A DNA stretch of 64,000 nucleotides from Planctomycetota bacterium (GTDB taxonomy: Bacteria > Planctomycetota > Planctomycetia > Pirellulales > Pirellulaceae). The stretch covers positions 1-64,000 of the forward strand of contig JACNKX010000061.1 of assembly GCA_014381825.1 (NCBI GenBank), written 5' to 3'. The notes beneath the pieces are model-generated. The model ran no database searches, was not told the origin of the DNA, and worked only from the letters and a program-made list of their open reading frames with translations. A program made the position numbers and the translations under genes. Within the stretch, counting starts at the first letter, position 1, and each line of letters begins with the position of its first letter. Positions 8,480 through 18,406 of this stretch are shown in pieces.

Positions 8480-8901
8480 ACGAACCACTCAAGGTCACTC
8501 GCAAGTTTCACATCGCTCGCCGGCACCACGGTCGCAAGCAGCTCCGTAACGGCAGCGCGCCGGACGTGCCGGTGGGTCGCGTTCCGCGCATCGCCCAACT
8601 GATGGCCCTGGCAATCCGCTGTGATAAGTTGATCCGCGACGGCGTCATCGCCAACCAGTCCGAACTCGCCGAGTTCGGCCACATCACGACTGCCCGGATG
8701 ACGCAGATCATGACCCTGCTGAATCTCGCTCCAGACATTCAAGAGCAGCTTCTGTTCCTCCCTCGCCGGCAGCGCGGCCGCGACATGATTATCGAGAACG
8801 ATGTACGCCCGATCGTTCAGACCTTCGATTGGAAAAAACAACGGAGGTTGTGGTCGAAATTGCAGCGAAGCGTCGAGCAAGCCGAAGTGAGTTCGCGGTA
8901 G
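8476..8901 (+). CDS. Small HTH protein of the recombinase cassette
   Basis: The 141-residue protein starts within the recombinase stop (ATGA overlap). Its centre, NQSELAEFGHITTARMTQIMTLLNLAPDIQEQLLFL, reads as a helix-turn-helix of the ParB/Xre-like kind in which TTARMTQIM is the recognition helix. The N- and C-terminal parts are basic. Genes like this follow large serine recombinases in several mobile elements and may set the direction of recombination or repress the cassette; this is inference from position. Nothing coding is seen between its stop and the tRNA gene. Confidence 0.75.
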   Translation: MNEPLKVTRKFHIARRHHGRKQLRNGSAPDVPVGRVPRIAQLMALAIRCDKLIRDGVIANQSELAEFGHITTARMTQIMTLLNLAPDIQEQLLFLPRRQRGRDMIIENDVRPIVQTFDWKKQRRLWSKLQRSVEQAEVSSR

Positions 8902-9169
8902 GTTGCGTTCGCCCCTCGAAGCCAACCAGGTTGCTAACTTACAGCGGTTTCTAAACCGAGAGCGCGAGAGTTCGCGGGCGATTTCTCGGAAAGACGGAAG
9001 CAACCCTCCCATTTCGCGCTCCACGACAAAAACCCGAGAGCGCCATTCCAAATCGGGCGTCGTCGCAAAGTGTTGCGGACACTGCGGATAAGCGGCAACA
9101 TCTGCCGCACCGCGAAATCGCCCTCAGAGCTAACTCGCGTGTCACTCCAATTTCGCAACAGTAAAAGAG
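8902..9169. other. Right end of the element, non-coding
   Basis: This 268-base stretch has no supported gene. It contains a short hairpin, GCGGCA/TGCCGC around 5 bases, at 9092-9108. The element-chromosome junction should lie here or in the 3' end of the tRNA. Confidence 0.4.
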
Positions 9170-9242
<73 letters not shown>

Positions 9243-9522
9243 ACGGCAAGTTAGCAGAATGACAAACGCTCATCGTAGCAAACGCCCTTCAGCACCACCA
9301 TCCAATAGCAATTAGATTCGCAACAAGAGGCCTATCGAATTGCGATCGGTGCCTCCTAGACTGAACTCAGTTTGCAAAGCATTATGCCCGCGATAGTGAC
9401 TGCTGCGTTGTCGGCGAACGCCGTGCGAAACCGATAGTTGACGACATCGCGAATAAACTGGCTACTGCCGCGTCAGTGATTGCTAGAACGATTCGATACC
9501 GGTTCGCAACGCTCCTCGCGAT

Positions 9523-12500
9523 CTACTCGCGAATCAATTTCAGCAACTGGTCCGCTGAAAGCTTACCGCTCATCTCGGAGCCTTCGAGCAGGCTGTCGGC
9601 GAGGTCGCGTTTGGTGCGATGCAGGTCGACGATTTGCTCTTCGATCGTTCCTTTGGTGACGAAACGATAGATCGTCACTGGGCGAGTTTGCCCTAGACGA
9701 TGAGCGCGGTCGGAGGCTTGGTCTTCAACGGCCGGATTCCACCAGGGGTCCATGTGCATTACATAGTCGGCTGCCGTCAGATTCAAGCCGAGCCCGCCGG
9801 CTTTCAGACTGATCAGGAAGACATCGCCTTCGCCAGCTTGGAACGCTTCGACGCCTTGCTTGCGTTTCTTTGCCGGAGTACTGCCATCGAGATATTGATA
9901 TGAAACGCCTTTTCGATCCAACGCCTCGCGCAGGATTGTAAGGTGATCTACGAACTGACTGAAGACGAGTACCTTGTGGCGATTATCTAGTAGCTCGTCG
10001 AGCGTCTCTAAGAACAGAGCCAACTTAGAACTCGCAATTACGCTTCCTTCCGAAGCCAGTTTCGGATGGCAGCAGGCACGGCGCAGTCGCATGATCTCGG
10101 CCAGGATCTTCAAGTGCGAAGAACTATTGTTATCTTCTGGATCTGACTTGGAGAGCTTCTCGACGGCCAGCTTTCGCAACGCTTCGTAGAAGGCAGCTTC
10201 CTCGTTGCTCAACTCGACTTGCAGAGTAATCTCGGTTCGCGAAGGCAGTTCATCGAGAACTTGCGTCTTGTTGCGTCGTAAAATGAACGGCTGAATTAGC
10301 TTCTTCAGATGCCAACGCGCCCCGCGATCTTGATCACGTTCGATCGGACCGGCGAATCGCTCTTGAAAAGATTTGTACGATCCGAGCAATCCTGGATTGA
10401 TGAACTGGAACAGATTCCAAAGCTCGCCGAGGTGATTCTCGAGCGGTGTGCCAGTCAAGATTACGCGAAGGTCGGCTTCGAGTCCCATCGCGGCTTGCGA
10501 GCGCTTGGTCGCCATGTTTTTGATCGCTTGGGCTTCGTCGAGAATCGCCGTGTGCCACGATTGAGCCTGAAATCGTTCTGCTTCGTTGTACAACAAGCCA
10601 TAACTGGTAATGACAACATCGCGCGAACCGAGTCCCTCAAGGAATGCTTTGCGGTCACCGCCGCCAAAGATACGAGCGTTCAATGTCGGCGCGAAACGCT
10701 GGATTTCGTTCAACCAGTTAAACGCCACGGACGTTGGCGCAACGATCAACGCGGGTCCATCCGCCGCGCGATGCAGCAATAGCGCCATCGCTTGAATCGT
10801 CTTGCCTAAACCCATGTCGTCGGCCAAACACGCTCCAACTCCCCAGTGAGCCAAGCGGCACAACCATTGAAAGCCTTCGATTTGATAATCTCGGAGATCG
10901 CCTTGGAAAGTGGATGGCACGTCGACGACGAGCGAGTTGGATTCGTGCAGCCGGCTGACGTGACTCTTCCATTGCTTGTCAGTTGTTAGCTCGAATCCAT
11001 CGGCGGCCTCTTCCAACGCGGCGGCTCGAACGCGCGCGAAACGCAAGTCGTTCTTTCGTCTCTCGCCAAACGCGTTTAACTCGGCTATCTGCCGACGAAA
11101 CTCGTCTGTTAACGCAAGGTACTGGCCATCGTCGAGTTCGACGAACCGCGAGTTGCTGAGCTGCGTCAGTTCAAGCAGCTTCATCATGTCGATCGTTAGC
11201 TCTTCGTCGACTTGCAACTTGCCTGATGCGGCGAACCAATCCTTTTCTCGGCGAATTCGCATTTGGAATTGCGTGCTATCGGCTTCTTTGATGACGTTGA
11301 ACTTCTTTCCTTTTGGCCAGTGAAGAACGATCTGTTCTGACTCCACGAGTGGGCGAAGCTGCAAGGCAAGTTCGAGTGCTTCGATCGGGGTGGGAAAGAT
11401 GAACTCGGCGGCTGGTTCGTCTTGCTGACGCTGCTCGCGTAACGCGAGGCAAGTCTCAATCACGTGGGCCGCGAGGGATCTTTCCTTGACCATATCGCGT
11501 CGCGTGGTCATCTTCTCGCCAGAAACTTCGGCGAACACGTTTTCGCCACCTTGCCCTGGTCGATAGAACGGGCCATCACCGCCAAATGAACGCACGTAAA
11601 ACTCGGCTCGCAGTCCCTTTTGATATGGCACCAGATGAAGGTGAGGACGTGGATCTGACTCGACTGTCGCGCCGGACTCGATCGCTCCACCACCGATCTC
11701 CGAATGAACGGTTACTAGCGACGCGATGCTTTGCAGTGTTGCGAGGATTTGTTGTCTGCCGCTGGCCGGAATCGTGAGCCCTTTCTCGCCGAGAATTCCG
11801 TAAACGTCGCGATGCTTGTGCGAAAAGCAAACGAAGTTGACACGTCGAGGGCCATCCTCGACGACGATCAGATCTTCGTCGCGGGGAGCCGGTTCCAGTT
11901 TGATCTTGAACGCATTCTTGCCTTGCTTGGTAACGATTAGCTGGGGGTCTTGTTGTGTGATCTCAAGCGGTTCGGTTCGGTTGCCAGCGCGAAACACCAG
12001 CGGATGCCCGGCCAATGATCGTGCGACTCGTCCCAAGTTGAAGGAGTAGTCCCTCTCGCGGTATCGACCGTAGTAGGCGTACGTCACGTCCTCCTCGATG
12101 CAGCGACAGATCGCTCGATCCTGGTCGGTCAGGTAGCCAAACGTGTCGCGATCGTCGTGCCCGCCGTGCAGACGCTCGACCGAGACTTTGCGACCGTCAG
12201 TCCAACCACCTCGCTTCTTTTGCTTCTGCACATAGGGGCGGAGTACAAAGTCATCGGAGTTGTTGCGGAAATCCAACTCCCAGATGATTCGTTCGTCGGC
12301 CCCGGTAGCGGTAGCCTCTGTCGTGCCGCCACCGTCGGCGATCTGTTTGAGTGCTGTCAGCGAACGTTCCCACGCGGACTCGGGCGCAATGAGGTCGAAC
12401 GCAGTGACCGTCTTCAGCTCGCGGTGATCAGCGGTAGCTTGCTCGGTGAAAGACTTCGCATTCTTGATCGACATGTGGCCGAGCAAACCTGAAAGTTCAG

Positions 12501-13713
12501 CGGCGAGCCACCGATAGCCGAGCGAAGCGTAGTTGTTCTTCCCTTCGTCGATGGCCGCAGCGGTGACCGGCGAGTCGGACTCCGGCTTCAGCCATCGCCA
12601 GCCGTAACCAGCGATGAGATTGCAAAGTGGAGGTGTGTGCGCAAACCAATGTCCGTAGAACAGTTCGTTGCCGGCCATCGGACTGGCCTGAAACGCCAGC
12701 GCGTAGGTCATCGTCCAACCCAACGACCGATAGCTTTGCGGCCAGTCGTTCTCGATCTTCCGCAACATCGCTTCGGCTTGCTTGCGCGCGGTCGGCGAGT
12801 TCTTTCGCAACAATAGGCAAAGGTGAAAGATCGCCGGAAGAAACTCAATTGCGACGTTGCGCTTTCGAGTTTTGCGGCGGACTTGTTTCACCGCGTCCTC
12901 GAACTTCGCTTCCGCTTCGTCCCACTTGCCACAGAGAAACGCGGCACAGCCATCGATCTCGGGATACTCACCTCCCGTTTGCTCCGCCAGAGCCTTCAGG
13001 CCGGCCAAGTCACCACTGGCAGCGGCCACGTCGATGATTCGTGCCAATAGTTTTGGATCGAGCTTCGATTGGTTAGCACGAAACTGCTCGAGCCCGACAT
13101 GAATCGCGGGTGAACAGTCGCCGGTCAGTAATGCAACCTGAAGAGCTTCGACGAGATACTGCTCCTGAAGGACGGGATCGAGGTGTGTAAAGATCTCGAT
13201 GTCGAATGGTGTCAGCACACCCAACGAGTCTTCGTCGCCAATAAAGGTGACGTTCATTCTTGCTGTCAAGGACTTTAGCTCGACGACATCGCTGCGATAA
13301 AAGGCAATCCGCAGGTCCCGTTGAAAGCGATCTTCGGATCCGCCGTAGTAATGGCGGTAGTATTGGCCGCGCGGTCTCTTCTGCTGAATCCTTGTGGCGA
13401 ACAAGTCGAAATTGCCCGAGCGAATTACGTCTTGAACGGCGACGTCAACGAGCGGTTGATAGACGGATAAGCTGCTGCCGCCTCCACGAACGAACAAGCC
13501 GTCGTCAACCATCGCCTGGATCTGCTTGCGCACTTTCTTATACTCAAGCGTTCGGTCGTCTGAGTCCCGCCAATCGACATATTGCGATAGCTCGACTAAG
13601 TCCGTGCGATTGATGCCGCCATAATTTACGGCACAGAGCTGAACTAGATGCTTCGCTTCGGGGCCGAGCGTTTGATATTTGACGATCTGTACTTGATGGC
13701 TGTTGCCACTCAT
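9523..13713 (-). CDS. SNF2/SWI2-family DNA-dependent ATPase
   Basis: The 1396-residue protein ends in a complete Snf2-type motor. Motif I DDMGLGKT lies at about residue 962, motif II is DEAQ (AILDEAQAIKN) at about 1058, TGTPLENHLGELW is motif III, and helicase C motifs include VFSQFVDHL, LDGST, LISLKAGGLGLNL and DRAHRLGQTRPV. RapA/HepA-like and related bacterial enzymes use ATP to translocate on duplex DNA and displace proteins; no strand separation is expected. About 930 residues precede the motor and carry no domain I can name: the first part has a winged-helix-like look (LVQLCAVNYGGI..), followed by alpha-helical repeats. It is a single transcription unit reading left, separate from the next gene by 95 bases. 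Confidence 0.93.
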   Translation of the reverse strand: MSGNSHQVQIVKYQTLGPEAKHLVQLCAVNYGGINRTDLVELSQYVDWRDSDDRTLEYKKVRKQIQAMVDDGLFVRGGGSSLSVYQPLVDVAVQDVIRSGNFDLFATRIQQKRPRGQYYRHYYGGSEDRFQRDLRIAFYRSDVVELKSLTARMNVTFIGDEDSLGVLTPFDIEIFTHLDPVLQEQYLVEALQVALLTGDCSPAIHVGLEQFRANQSKLDPKLLARIIDVAAASGDLAGLKALAEQTGGEYPEIDGCAAFLCGKWDEAEAKFEDAVKQVRRKTRKRNVAIEFLPAIFHLCLLLRKNSPTARKQAEAMLRKIENDWPQSYRSLGWTMTYALAFQASPMAGNELFYGHWFAHTPPLCNLIAGYGWRWLKPESDSPVTAAAIDEGKNNYASLGYRWLAAELSGLLGHMSIKNAKSFTEQATADHRELKTVTAFDLIAPESAWERSLTALKQIADGGGTTEATATGADERIIWELDFRNNSDDFVLRPYVQKQKKRGGWTDGRKVSVERLHGGHDDRDTFGYLTDQDRAICRCIEEDVTYAYYGRYRERDYSFNLGRVARSLAGHPLVFRAGNRTEPLEITQQDPQLIVTKQGKNAFKIKLEPAPRDEDLIVVEDGPRRVNFVCFSHKHRDVYGILGEKGLTIPASGRQQILATLQSIASLVTVHSEIGGGAIESGATVESDPRPHLHLVPYQKGLRAEFYVRSFGGDGPFYRPGQGGENVFAEVSGEKMTTRRDMVKERSLAAHVIETCLALREQRQQDEPAAEFIFPTPIEALELALQLRPLVESEQIVLHWPKGKKFNVIKEADSTQFQMRIRREKDWFAASGKLQVDEELTIDMMKLLELTQLSNSRFVELDDGQYLALTDEFRRQIAELNAFGERRKNDLRFARVRAAALEEAADGFELTTDKQWKSHVSRLHESNSLVVDVPSTFQGDLRDYQIEGFQWLCRLAHWGVGACLADDMGLGKTIQAMALLLHRAADGPALIVAPTSVAFNWLNEIQRFAPTLNARIFGGGDRKAFLEGLGSRDVVITSYGLLYNEAERFQAQSWHTAILDEAQAIKNMATKRSQAAMGLEADLRVILTGTPLENHLGELWNLFQFINPGLLGSYKSFQERFAGPIERDQDRGARWHLKKLIQPFILRRNKTQVLDELPSRTEITLQVELSNEEAAFYEALRKLAVEKLSKSDPEDNNSSSHLKILAEIMRLRRACCHPKLASEGSVIASSKLALFLETLDELLDNRHKVLVFSQFVDHLTILREALDRKGVSYQYLDGSTPAKKRKQGVEAFQAGEGDVFLISLKAGGLGLNLTAADYVMHMDPWWNPAVEDQASDRAHRLGQTRPVTIYRFVTKGTIEEQIVDLHRTKRDLADSLLEGSEMSGKLSADQLLKLIRE

Positions 13714-13808
13714 CCTTCGCGCTCCGTGACTCTTCCTTTTGTCTGGCGAGTGAAGGGGCCGTCTCCGCGACCTGTTACAAACTTACTACGATGACGATTG
13801 CCCTTAGA

Positions 13809-15245
13809 TTACGCAAGTATCCCATCGATCGGTTGGCCGCCGATATTTGTCAGCCTGCGTCGAATGCCGTTGTGGTAATACGTCAGCCGCTGGTGGTCGA
13901 TGCCCAGCAGCCGAAGAATCGTCGCGTGAAAATCGTTCCAATGAACCCGGTCTTCCACCGCCTTCATTCCGACTTCATCGGTTGCTCCCAAGGCGAATCC
14001 GTGTTTCAACCCGCCGCCCGCGAGCCACGAGGAGAATCCATACTGATTGTGGTCCCTTCCTTCGCCCAAGACATCGCCGGCGGATTGTGTAAACGGCGTG
14101 CGGCCAAACTCGCTTGTAAAGACAACGAGCGTGTCATCGAGCATCCCACGTTGCCGTAAATCGCTGATTAGACCGGCCAGCGGCTTGTCGATTCGCTTTG
14201 CTTCACGACCGTGATTTTGGACCATGTTCTCATGTCCGTCCCAGTTGATCCGTGGCGAGCCGAAAGCTCCGCCCGAATACAACTGGACGAAACGAACACC
14301 GCGTTCGAGCAACCGCCGAGCAAGCAGGCAACCTCGGCCGAAGTCGTCGGTATCCGCTTGATCGAGTCCGTACTGTTCGCGCGTCGTTGCCGTTTCACCT
14401 TCGAGGTTCGTTACTTCGGGCACTGCCAACTGCATCCGTGCAGCCAATTCATAGCTGCGAATGCGCGCCAACAGAACATCATCACCGCGTTCTCGGTGAT
14501 GCTCCTCGTTTAGTTTTGCAAGCAGAGTACGGCTCGCGACCTCAGTATCTTGCGAAATCTCACGATCGGGAAATAGATCGTTGATCGCTTGCCCTTTGCT
14601 TCGAATGATCACGCCTTGGTGGCGGGCCGATAGAAAACCGTTCGTCCAGTTGATCGTACCCCCCGCTGGGAACCCGCGCGTATCGGGAATCACGACATAA
14701 GCGGGAAGGTCTTCCGTCTCGCTGCCCAGCCCATACGAAAGCCACGCACCGAGAACAGGGAACCCGTTTAAACGAAAGCCCGACACCTCCTGGAACGTGG
14801 CGGGCGTATGATTCGACGTCTCGGCAAACATCGAGCGAACGATCGTCAACTCGTCGGCCTTGTTGGTGAGATGCGGAAATAACTCGGAAATCCAAAGCCC
14901 ACTTTCGCCCCGTTGTTTGAACTCCCAATCACTTTTCCGGAGCAAACCGACTTTTCCAAAGAAAACATCTGGGCGTTCGTTGCCACCAAGCGGCTTGCCG
15001 TGATGCTTCTCTAAGGCCGGCTTGTAGTCGAACGAATCGACTTGACTGACTCCACCGCAAGCCGTGATTTGAATGACGCGTTTGGCCTTCACCGGGAGAT
15101 GCGGTGGCGGATCATCGGCTTCGCTTCGCACCGATGCAGCCGACATACGATTATCCTGCATCAACAGAGAAGCCAACGCAGCACCACCGATGCCGCATTT
15201 GGCGAAGTCGAACAGCTGGCGACGATCAAGTTGCATGTGACTCAT
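13809..15245 (-). CDS. DUF1501 family exported protein
   Basis: The N-terminus has a twin-arginine type signal, LDRRQLFDFAKCGIGGAALASLL, so Tat export is likely. The body shows the DUF1501 (sulfatase-like fold) pattern: ACGGVSQVDSFDYKPALEKHHGKP, MFAETSNHTPATFQEVSGF, LPAYVVIPD, RRLLERGVRFVQLYSGG, and DTLVVFTSEFGRTPF. The length of 478 residues is typical. Planctomycetes usually encode DUF1501 proteins next to a DUF1549/DUF1553 partner, and here that gene lies 9 bases upstream in the same direction. The substrate is unknown. Confidence 0.93.
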   Translation of the reverse strand: MSHMQLDRRQLFDFAKCGIGGAALASLLMQDNRMSAASVRSEADDPPPHLPVKAKRVIQITACGGVSQVDSFDYKPALEKHHGKPLGGNERPDVFFGKVGLLRKSDWEFKQRGESGLWISELFPHLTNKADELTIVRSMFAETSNHTPATFQEVSGFRLNGFPVLGAWLSYGLGSETEDLPAYVVIPDTRGFPAGGTINWTNGFLSARHQGVIIRSKGQAINDLFPDREISQDTEVASRTLLAKLNEEHHRERGDDVLLARIRSYELAARMQLAVPEVTNLEGETATTREQYGLDQADTDDFGRGCLLARRLLERGVRFVQLYSGGAFGSPRINWDGHENMVQNHGREAKRIDKPLAGLISDLRQRGMLDDTLVVFTSEFGRTPFTQSAGDVLGEGRDHNQYGFSSWLAGGGLKHGFALGATDEVGMKAVEDRVHWNDFHATILRLLGIDHQRLTYYHNGIRRRLTNIGGQPIDGILA

Positions 15246-15254
15246 GGCAATGCT

Positions 15255-18200
15255 TCAGTCGACGTAAAGAAACTCGTTGCAATTGAAAATCACGCGGCAG
15301 AACGCAGCTAGGCCATTTTGTTGGACAAACGCTTCCGTCGCGTGCAATTCGTTTTCACTAGGCATTCTCCCGAACGCCAAGCGGTAGGCTTCACGAGATT
15401 CGGAGCTTTCGTTCGCTTCCGTCGTGTCTTCGATACGGGCAGCAAATCGATCTGCCATCCGCAGAACGAACGAGTTGTTTAACATCGACAACGCTTGAAG
15501 TGGCGTCGTCGTAACGGCTCGATTGGGAGCCTTTGCGGATGGGTCCGGGCAATCGAACACATCGAGAAACTGGTTTCGCCCCGAGCGGACCCATGTGCGA
15601 TAGAGGCTCCGTCGATTGAAGGTCGGCCCGACAGGATCGATCATTTCGTAGAACTGGGAATTGAAAACGAACGTTCGGAAATCATGATAACCCGGGCCGT
15701 ACATCGTTGGATTGATTTCGCCGGAGATCGCGAGTACGGCGTCGCGAATGGTTTCGGCTTCGAGTCGCCGCGGCGTCTTTCTCCATAAGAAGCGATTGTC
15801 CGCGTCGACTTTCGCTCGCGCGATGTCGTAGCCAGAGGACTGACGGTAGACGGCTGATGTTACTATCTGGCGATGTAGAGTTTTTAGACTCCACCCGCTC
15901 TGAACTAATTGACTCGCCATATAGTCAAGCAACTCGGGATGCGTTGGGCGGCCGCCGTTAAAGCCGAGGTCGTTCGGCGTGTCGACCAATCCGATACCGA
16001 AGTGGTAATGCCACAAGCGATTCACCATCACGCGGGCAAAGAGCGGATTCTTCGGATTCGCGATCCACGCGGCGAGCTTCGTTCGTCGTTCCGCGTCTGG
16101 TGCATCCGCCGCCAAATAGAAGTCGGCGTTAACGCCAACGATCGAAGCGACGCCACCGGCTGCTACCACCTCTCCCTTCAGCGTCGTGTTGCCGCGCAAC
16201 AGGAGATGTGACCGTTCGGGCGGTCGAGGCTGCACCGCATAAACGGTCGATTCGTTGTAGCGACCCTGCTGCGATTTCAGTTGCTCGTGCTCGAATTGGA
16301 GTTGCGAGCGATCCAGCTGCTGTTCGCTTGATAACGCCGCAATAATCTCCGATTCGGCAATGTAATCGCTAGTCGTGCCAGCCGAGGCCGCAACTTCAAT
16401 CGGTGAAAGTGCTCGATCATACAATCTAGCTCGCTCGATCGTGCCAGTTAAGAATCGGTTGCCACCAGGTGGATTGTGCCTCAGTCCGAAGAGTATTTGC
16501 GACTCAGTCGCTCTGAAAGTCACAGGCCCTTTGCTTTGATAAGAGGTCCCATAGACCTGACCGTCGCGATACCCAGTGATCGTTCCGTCTCTGGCGAAGA
16601 CGATTGCAATGTGTACGAACTCGCGAGCCGCCACGGTCTCTTCGTAACCTGCAAAGCTCTGCGTCCTCACGAATCCATTGCTTCCCGCCATCCAGCGACG
16701 CGGCTCGCGTTCTCCAAAGACAATCGCATCGAAGACAGCGCCGCCGGTCTGCTCGACACTGATCACTCCGCCGCCCCGTTGATCAAGATTCGGAACCAGA
16801 ACCCACGCTTCCAACGTTTTTTCAGTAAGGTCTCGTTCGAAAGGTGCCGTGGCGACGAAGGACTTGCCGTCAAGAACTAGCCCACCGTTCTCGAGTCGCG
16901 CGGATCCTGATGGCTCGCCATGCAATTCGCCAACGCTGTCTTTGAAATCTGCATCGAATTCCCACGCCGCAATTGGCAGAGGTGGCTTCGTTGCTTCGAT
17001 CCTCGCGGTCCGTTGCGCAAGCAGTTGCTCACGTACGGGATCTTCGATTGCTGCAAGTCGGCTTTCGACGCCGCGCAGGCGTGCGCCAATGTGCTGCATC
17101 GCGATCATCGCCGACGCTGCGATCTGATCATCGATCGCTTCGGGTTGCCCGTGACGTACTCCCGCAAGCGCAGCGGTTAATTGGTAGTACTCCTTCTGCG
17201 TTACTGGATCGAATTTGTGGTCGTGGCAACGGGCGCAATTGATCGTCAACCCTAAGAACGTTTGGCCGACGACGCTCACGACATCTTCGAGTTCGTCTTG
17301 GCGTACGACTGCTTTCATTGCCGCGCTCTGCTGACTTTGGCCGACTTCGTCGTAGGCTCCGGCCACGAGAAAGCCGGTAGCAATCCGGGCCGGTGCTTTG
17401 TCTGCATAGAGGACGTCTCCGGCGAGTTGCTGACGCGCAAACTCGTCGTACGGCAAGTCGTCGTTAAGAGCCTCGATGAGCCAATCGCGATAACGCCAAG
17501 AGTTGCTGCGCAGCTTGTCGCGTTCAAAACCTTGGCTCTCGCCAAATCGAGCGACATCTAACCAATGCCGCGTCCATCGTTCGCCATAAGCGGGCGAAAC
17601 CAACAAACGATCGACCAGTCGCTCGTAGGCGTCCGGCGCGTCATCGCGGACAAAGGTGGCGACATCTTCTGGGGTTGGCGGTAAGCCGAGCAGGTCGAAG
17701 TAGACTCGGCGAATCAGCGTTCGACGATCGGCCTGCGGTGATCCGCGTAGTCCCATCTCTTTCCGCTTCGCGGCGATAAATGTATCAATCGCATTCTGAT
17801 TATGCTCAGCTGAGTCTAGAACGGCTCCGCGCGGAACGGGCACTTCAGCCACTGGTTGCAAAGCCCACCAGTCGTAGCCGGCTCGATGGGTGGTGGTAAA
17901 TCTAAACGGATCGATTGGGTCAGTGCCCCACGTTGCGCCACCGTCGAGCCACTCGCGGAGGAGTACCTTTTCTTTATCCGTGAGCGGATGCTTTGGCGGC
18001 ATCTCGTCGGCGATGACCCGCTCGATCAGCAAGCTGCCTGTAGCGTCCCTCGGAACGAATGCAGGCCCGCTCTCTCCGCCCTTTAATGCGGAATCGCGAT
18101 GGGAGAGGTCGAGTCCACCTTTTAGCTCCGGGCCGCTGTGGCACTCGAGACAATGCCGAGCCAACAGCGGCGCGATCACTCTGTCAAAATGCTCCGTCGC

Positions 18201-18296
18201 TTCGTCAGCAAACATCGTGCGAGCAGGTGCGAGGATGATTACTGTCGCAAACAGCGCTGTGATGATGTATTGGTTCGATAAGGTGTCTCGACGCAA
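15255..18296 (-). CDS. PSCyt1-DUF1549-LamG-DUF1553 exported protein
   Basis: After a signal segment (IITALFATVIILAPARTMFA) comes the planctomycete cytochrome C-like domain with a haem-type motif, CLECH, in APLLARHCLECHSGPELKGG. DUF1549 follows (NAIDTFIAAK, RRVYFDLLGLPPTP, YGERWTRHWLDVARF, then a second CARCHDH). A LamG-like sandwich lies at about 440-620 (LEAWVLVPN, GTIERARLYDRAL). DUF1553 ends the protein (NPLFARVMVNRLWHYHFG, NRFLWRKTPRRLEAE, LQALSMLNNSF). The TTG at 18296 was preferred over one at 18356 because GGGAG precedes it and it begins just before the signal. It forms an operon with the DUF1501 gene 9 bases downstream. The role is probably in polymer breakdown or redox at the cell envelope, by inference. 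Confidence 0.93.
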   Translation of the reverse strand: MRRDTLSNQYIITALFATVIILAPARTMFADEATEHFDRVIAPLLARHCLECHSGPELKGGLDLSHRDSALKGGESGPAFVPRDATGSLLIERVIADEMPPKHPLTDKEKVLLREWLDGGATWGTDPIDPFRFTTTHRAGYDWWALQPVAEVPVPRGAVLDSAEHNQNAIDTFIAAKRKEMGLRGSPQADRRTLIRRVYFDLLGLPPTPEDVATFVRDDAPDAYERLVDRLLVSPAYGERWTRHWLDVARFGESQGFERDKLRSNSWRYRDWLIEALNDDLPYDEFARQQLAGDVLYADKAPARIATGFLVAGAYDEVGQSQQSAAMKAVVRQDELEDVVSVVGQTFLGLTINCARCHDHKFDPVTQKEYYQLTAALAGVRHGQPEAIDDQIAASAMIAMQHIGARLRGVESRLAAIEDPVREQLLAQRTARIEATKPPLPIAAWEFDADFKDSVGELHGEPSGSARLENGGLVLDGKSFVATAPFERDLTEKTLEAWVLVPNLDQRGGGVISVEQTGGAVFDAIVFGEREPRRWMAGSNGFVRTQSFAGYEETVAAREFVHIAIVFARDGTITGYRDGQVYGTSYQSKGPVTFRATESQILFGLRHNPPGGNRFLTGTIERARLYDRALSPIEVAASAGTTSDYIAESEIIAALSSEQQLDRSQLQFEHEQLKSQQGRYNESTVYAVQPRPPERSHLLLRGNTTLKGEVVAAGGVASIVGVNADFYLAADAPDAERRTKLAAWIANPKNPLFARVMVNRLWHYHFGIGLVDTPNDLGFNGGRPTHPELLDYMASQLVQSGWSLKTLHRQIVTSAVYRQSSGYDIARAKVDADNRFLWRKTPRRLEAETIRDAVLAISGEINPTMYGPGYHDFRTFVFNSQFYEMIDPVGPTFNRRSLYRTWVRSGRNQFLDVFDCPDPSAKAPNRAVTTTPLQALSMLNNSFVLRMADRFAARIEDTTEANESSESREAYRLAFGRMPSENELHATEAFVQQNGLAAFCRVIFNCNEFLYVD

Positions 18297-18406
18297 AATC
18301 GATTCTCCCGTTACAAGCTCATGAGAGATTTCATGATACCTAGAGAAAGGGGACAATTGAAACGCGGCACGGAGGCGAAGTCACTCCTTCGCGAGAAATC
18401 GTACCC

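Noticed and set aside
9243-9522. A gene between tRNA-Arg and the SNF2 gene
   Set aside because: No frame of useful length with a ribosome binding site or family pattern was found in these 280 bases.
12497-13102. Several frames of 75-136 codons on the strand opposite the SNF2 gene
   Set aside because: They have no family features and follow from the codon pattern of the real gene.
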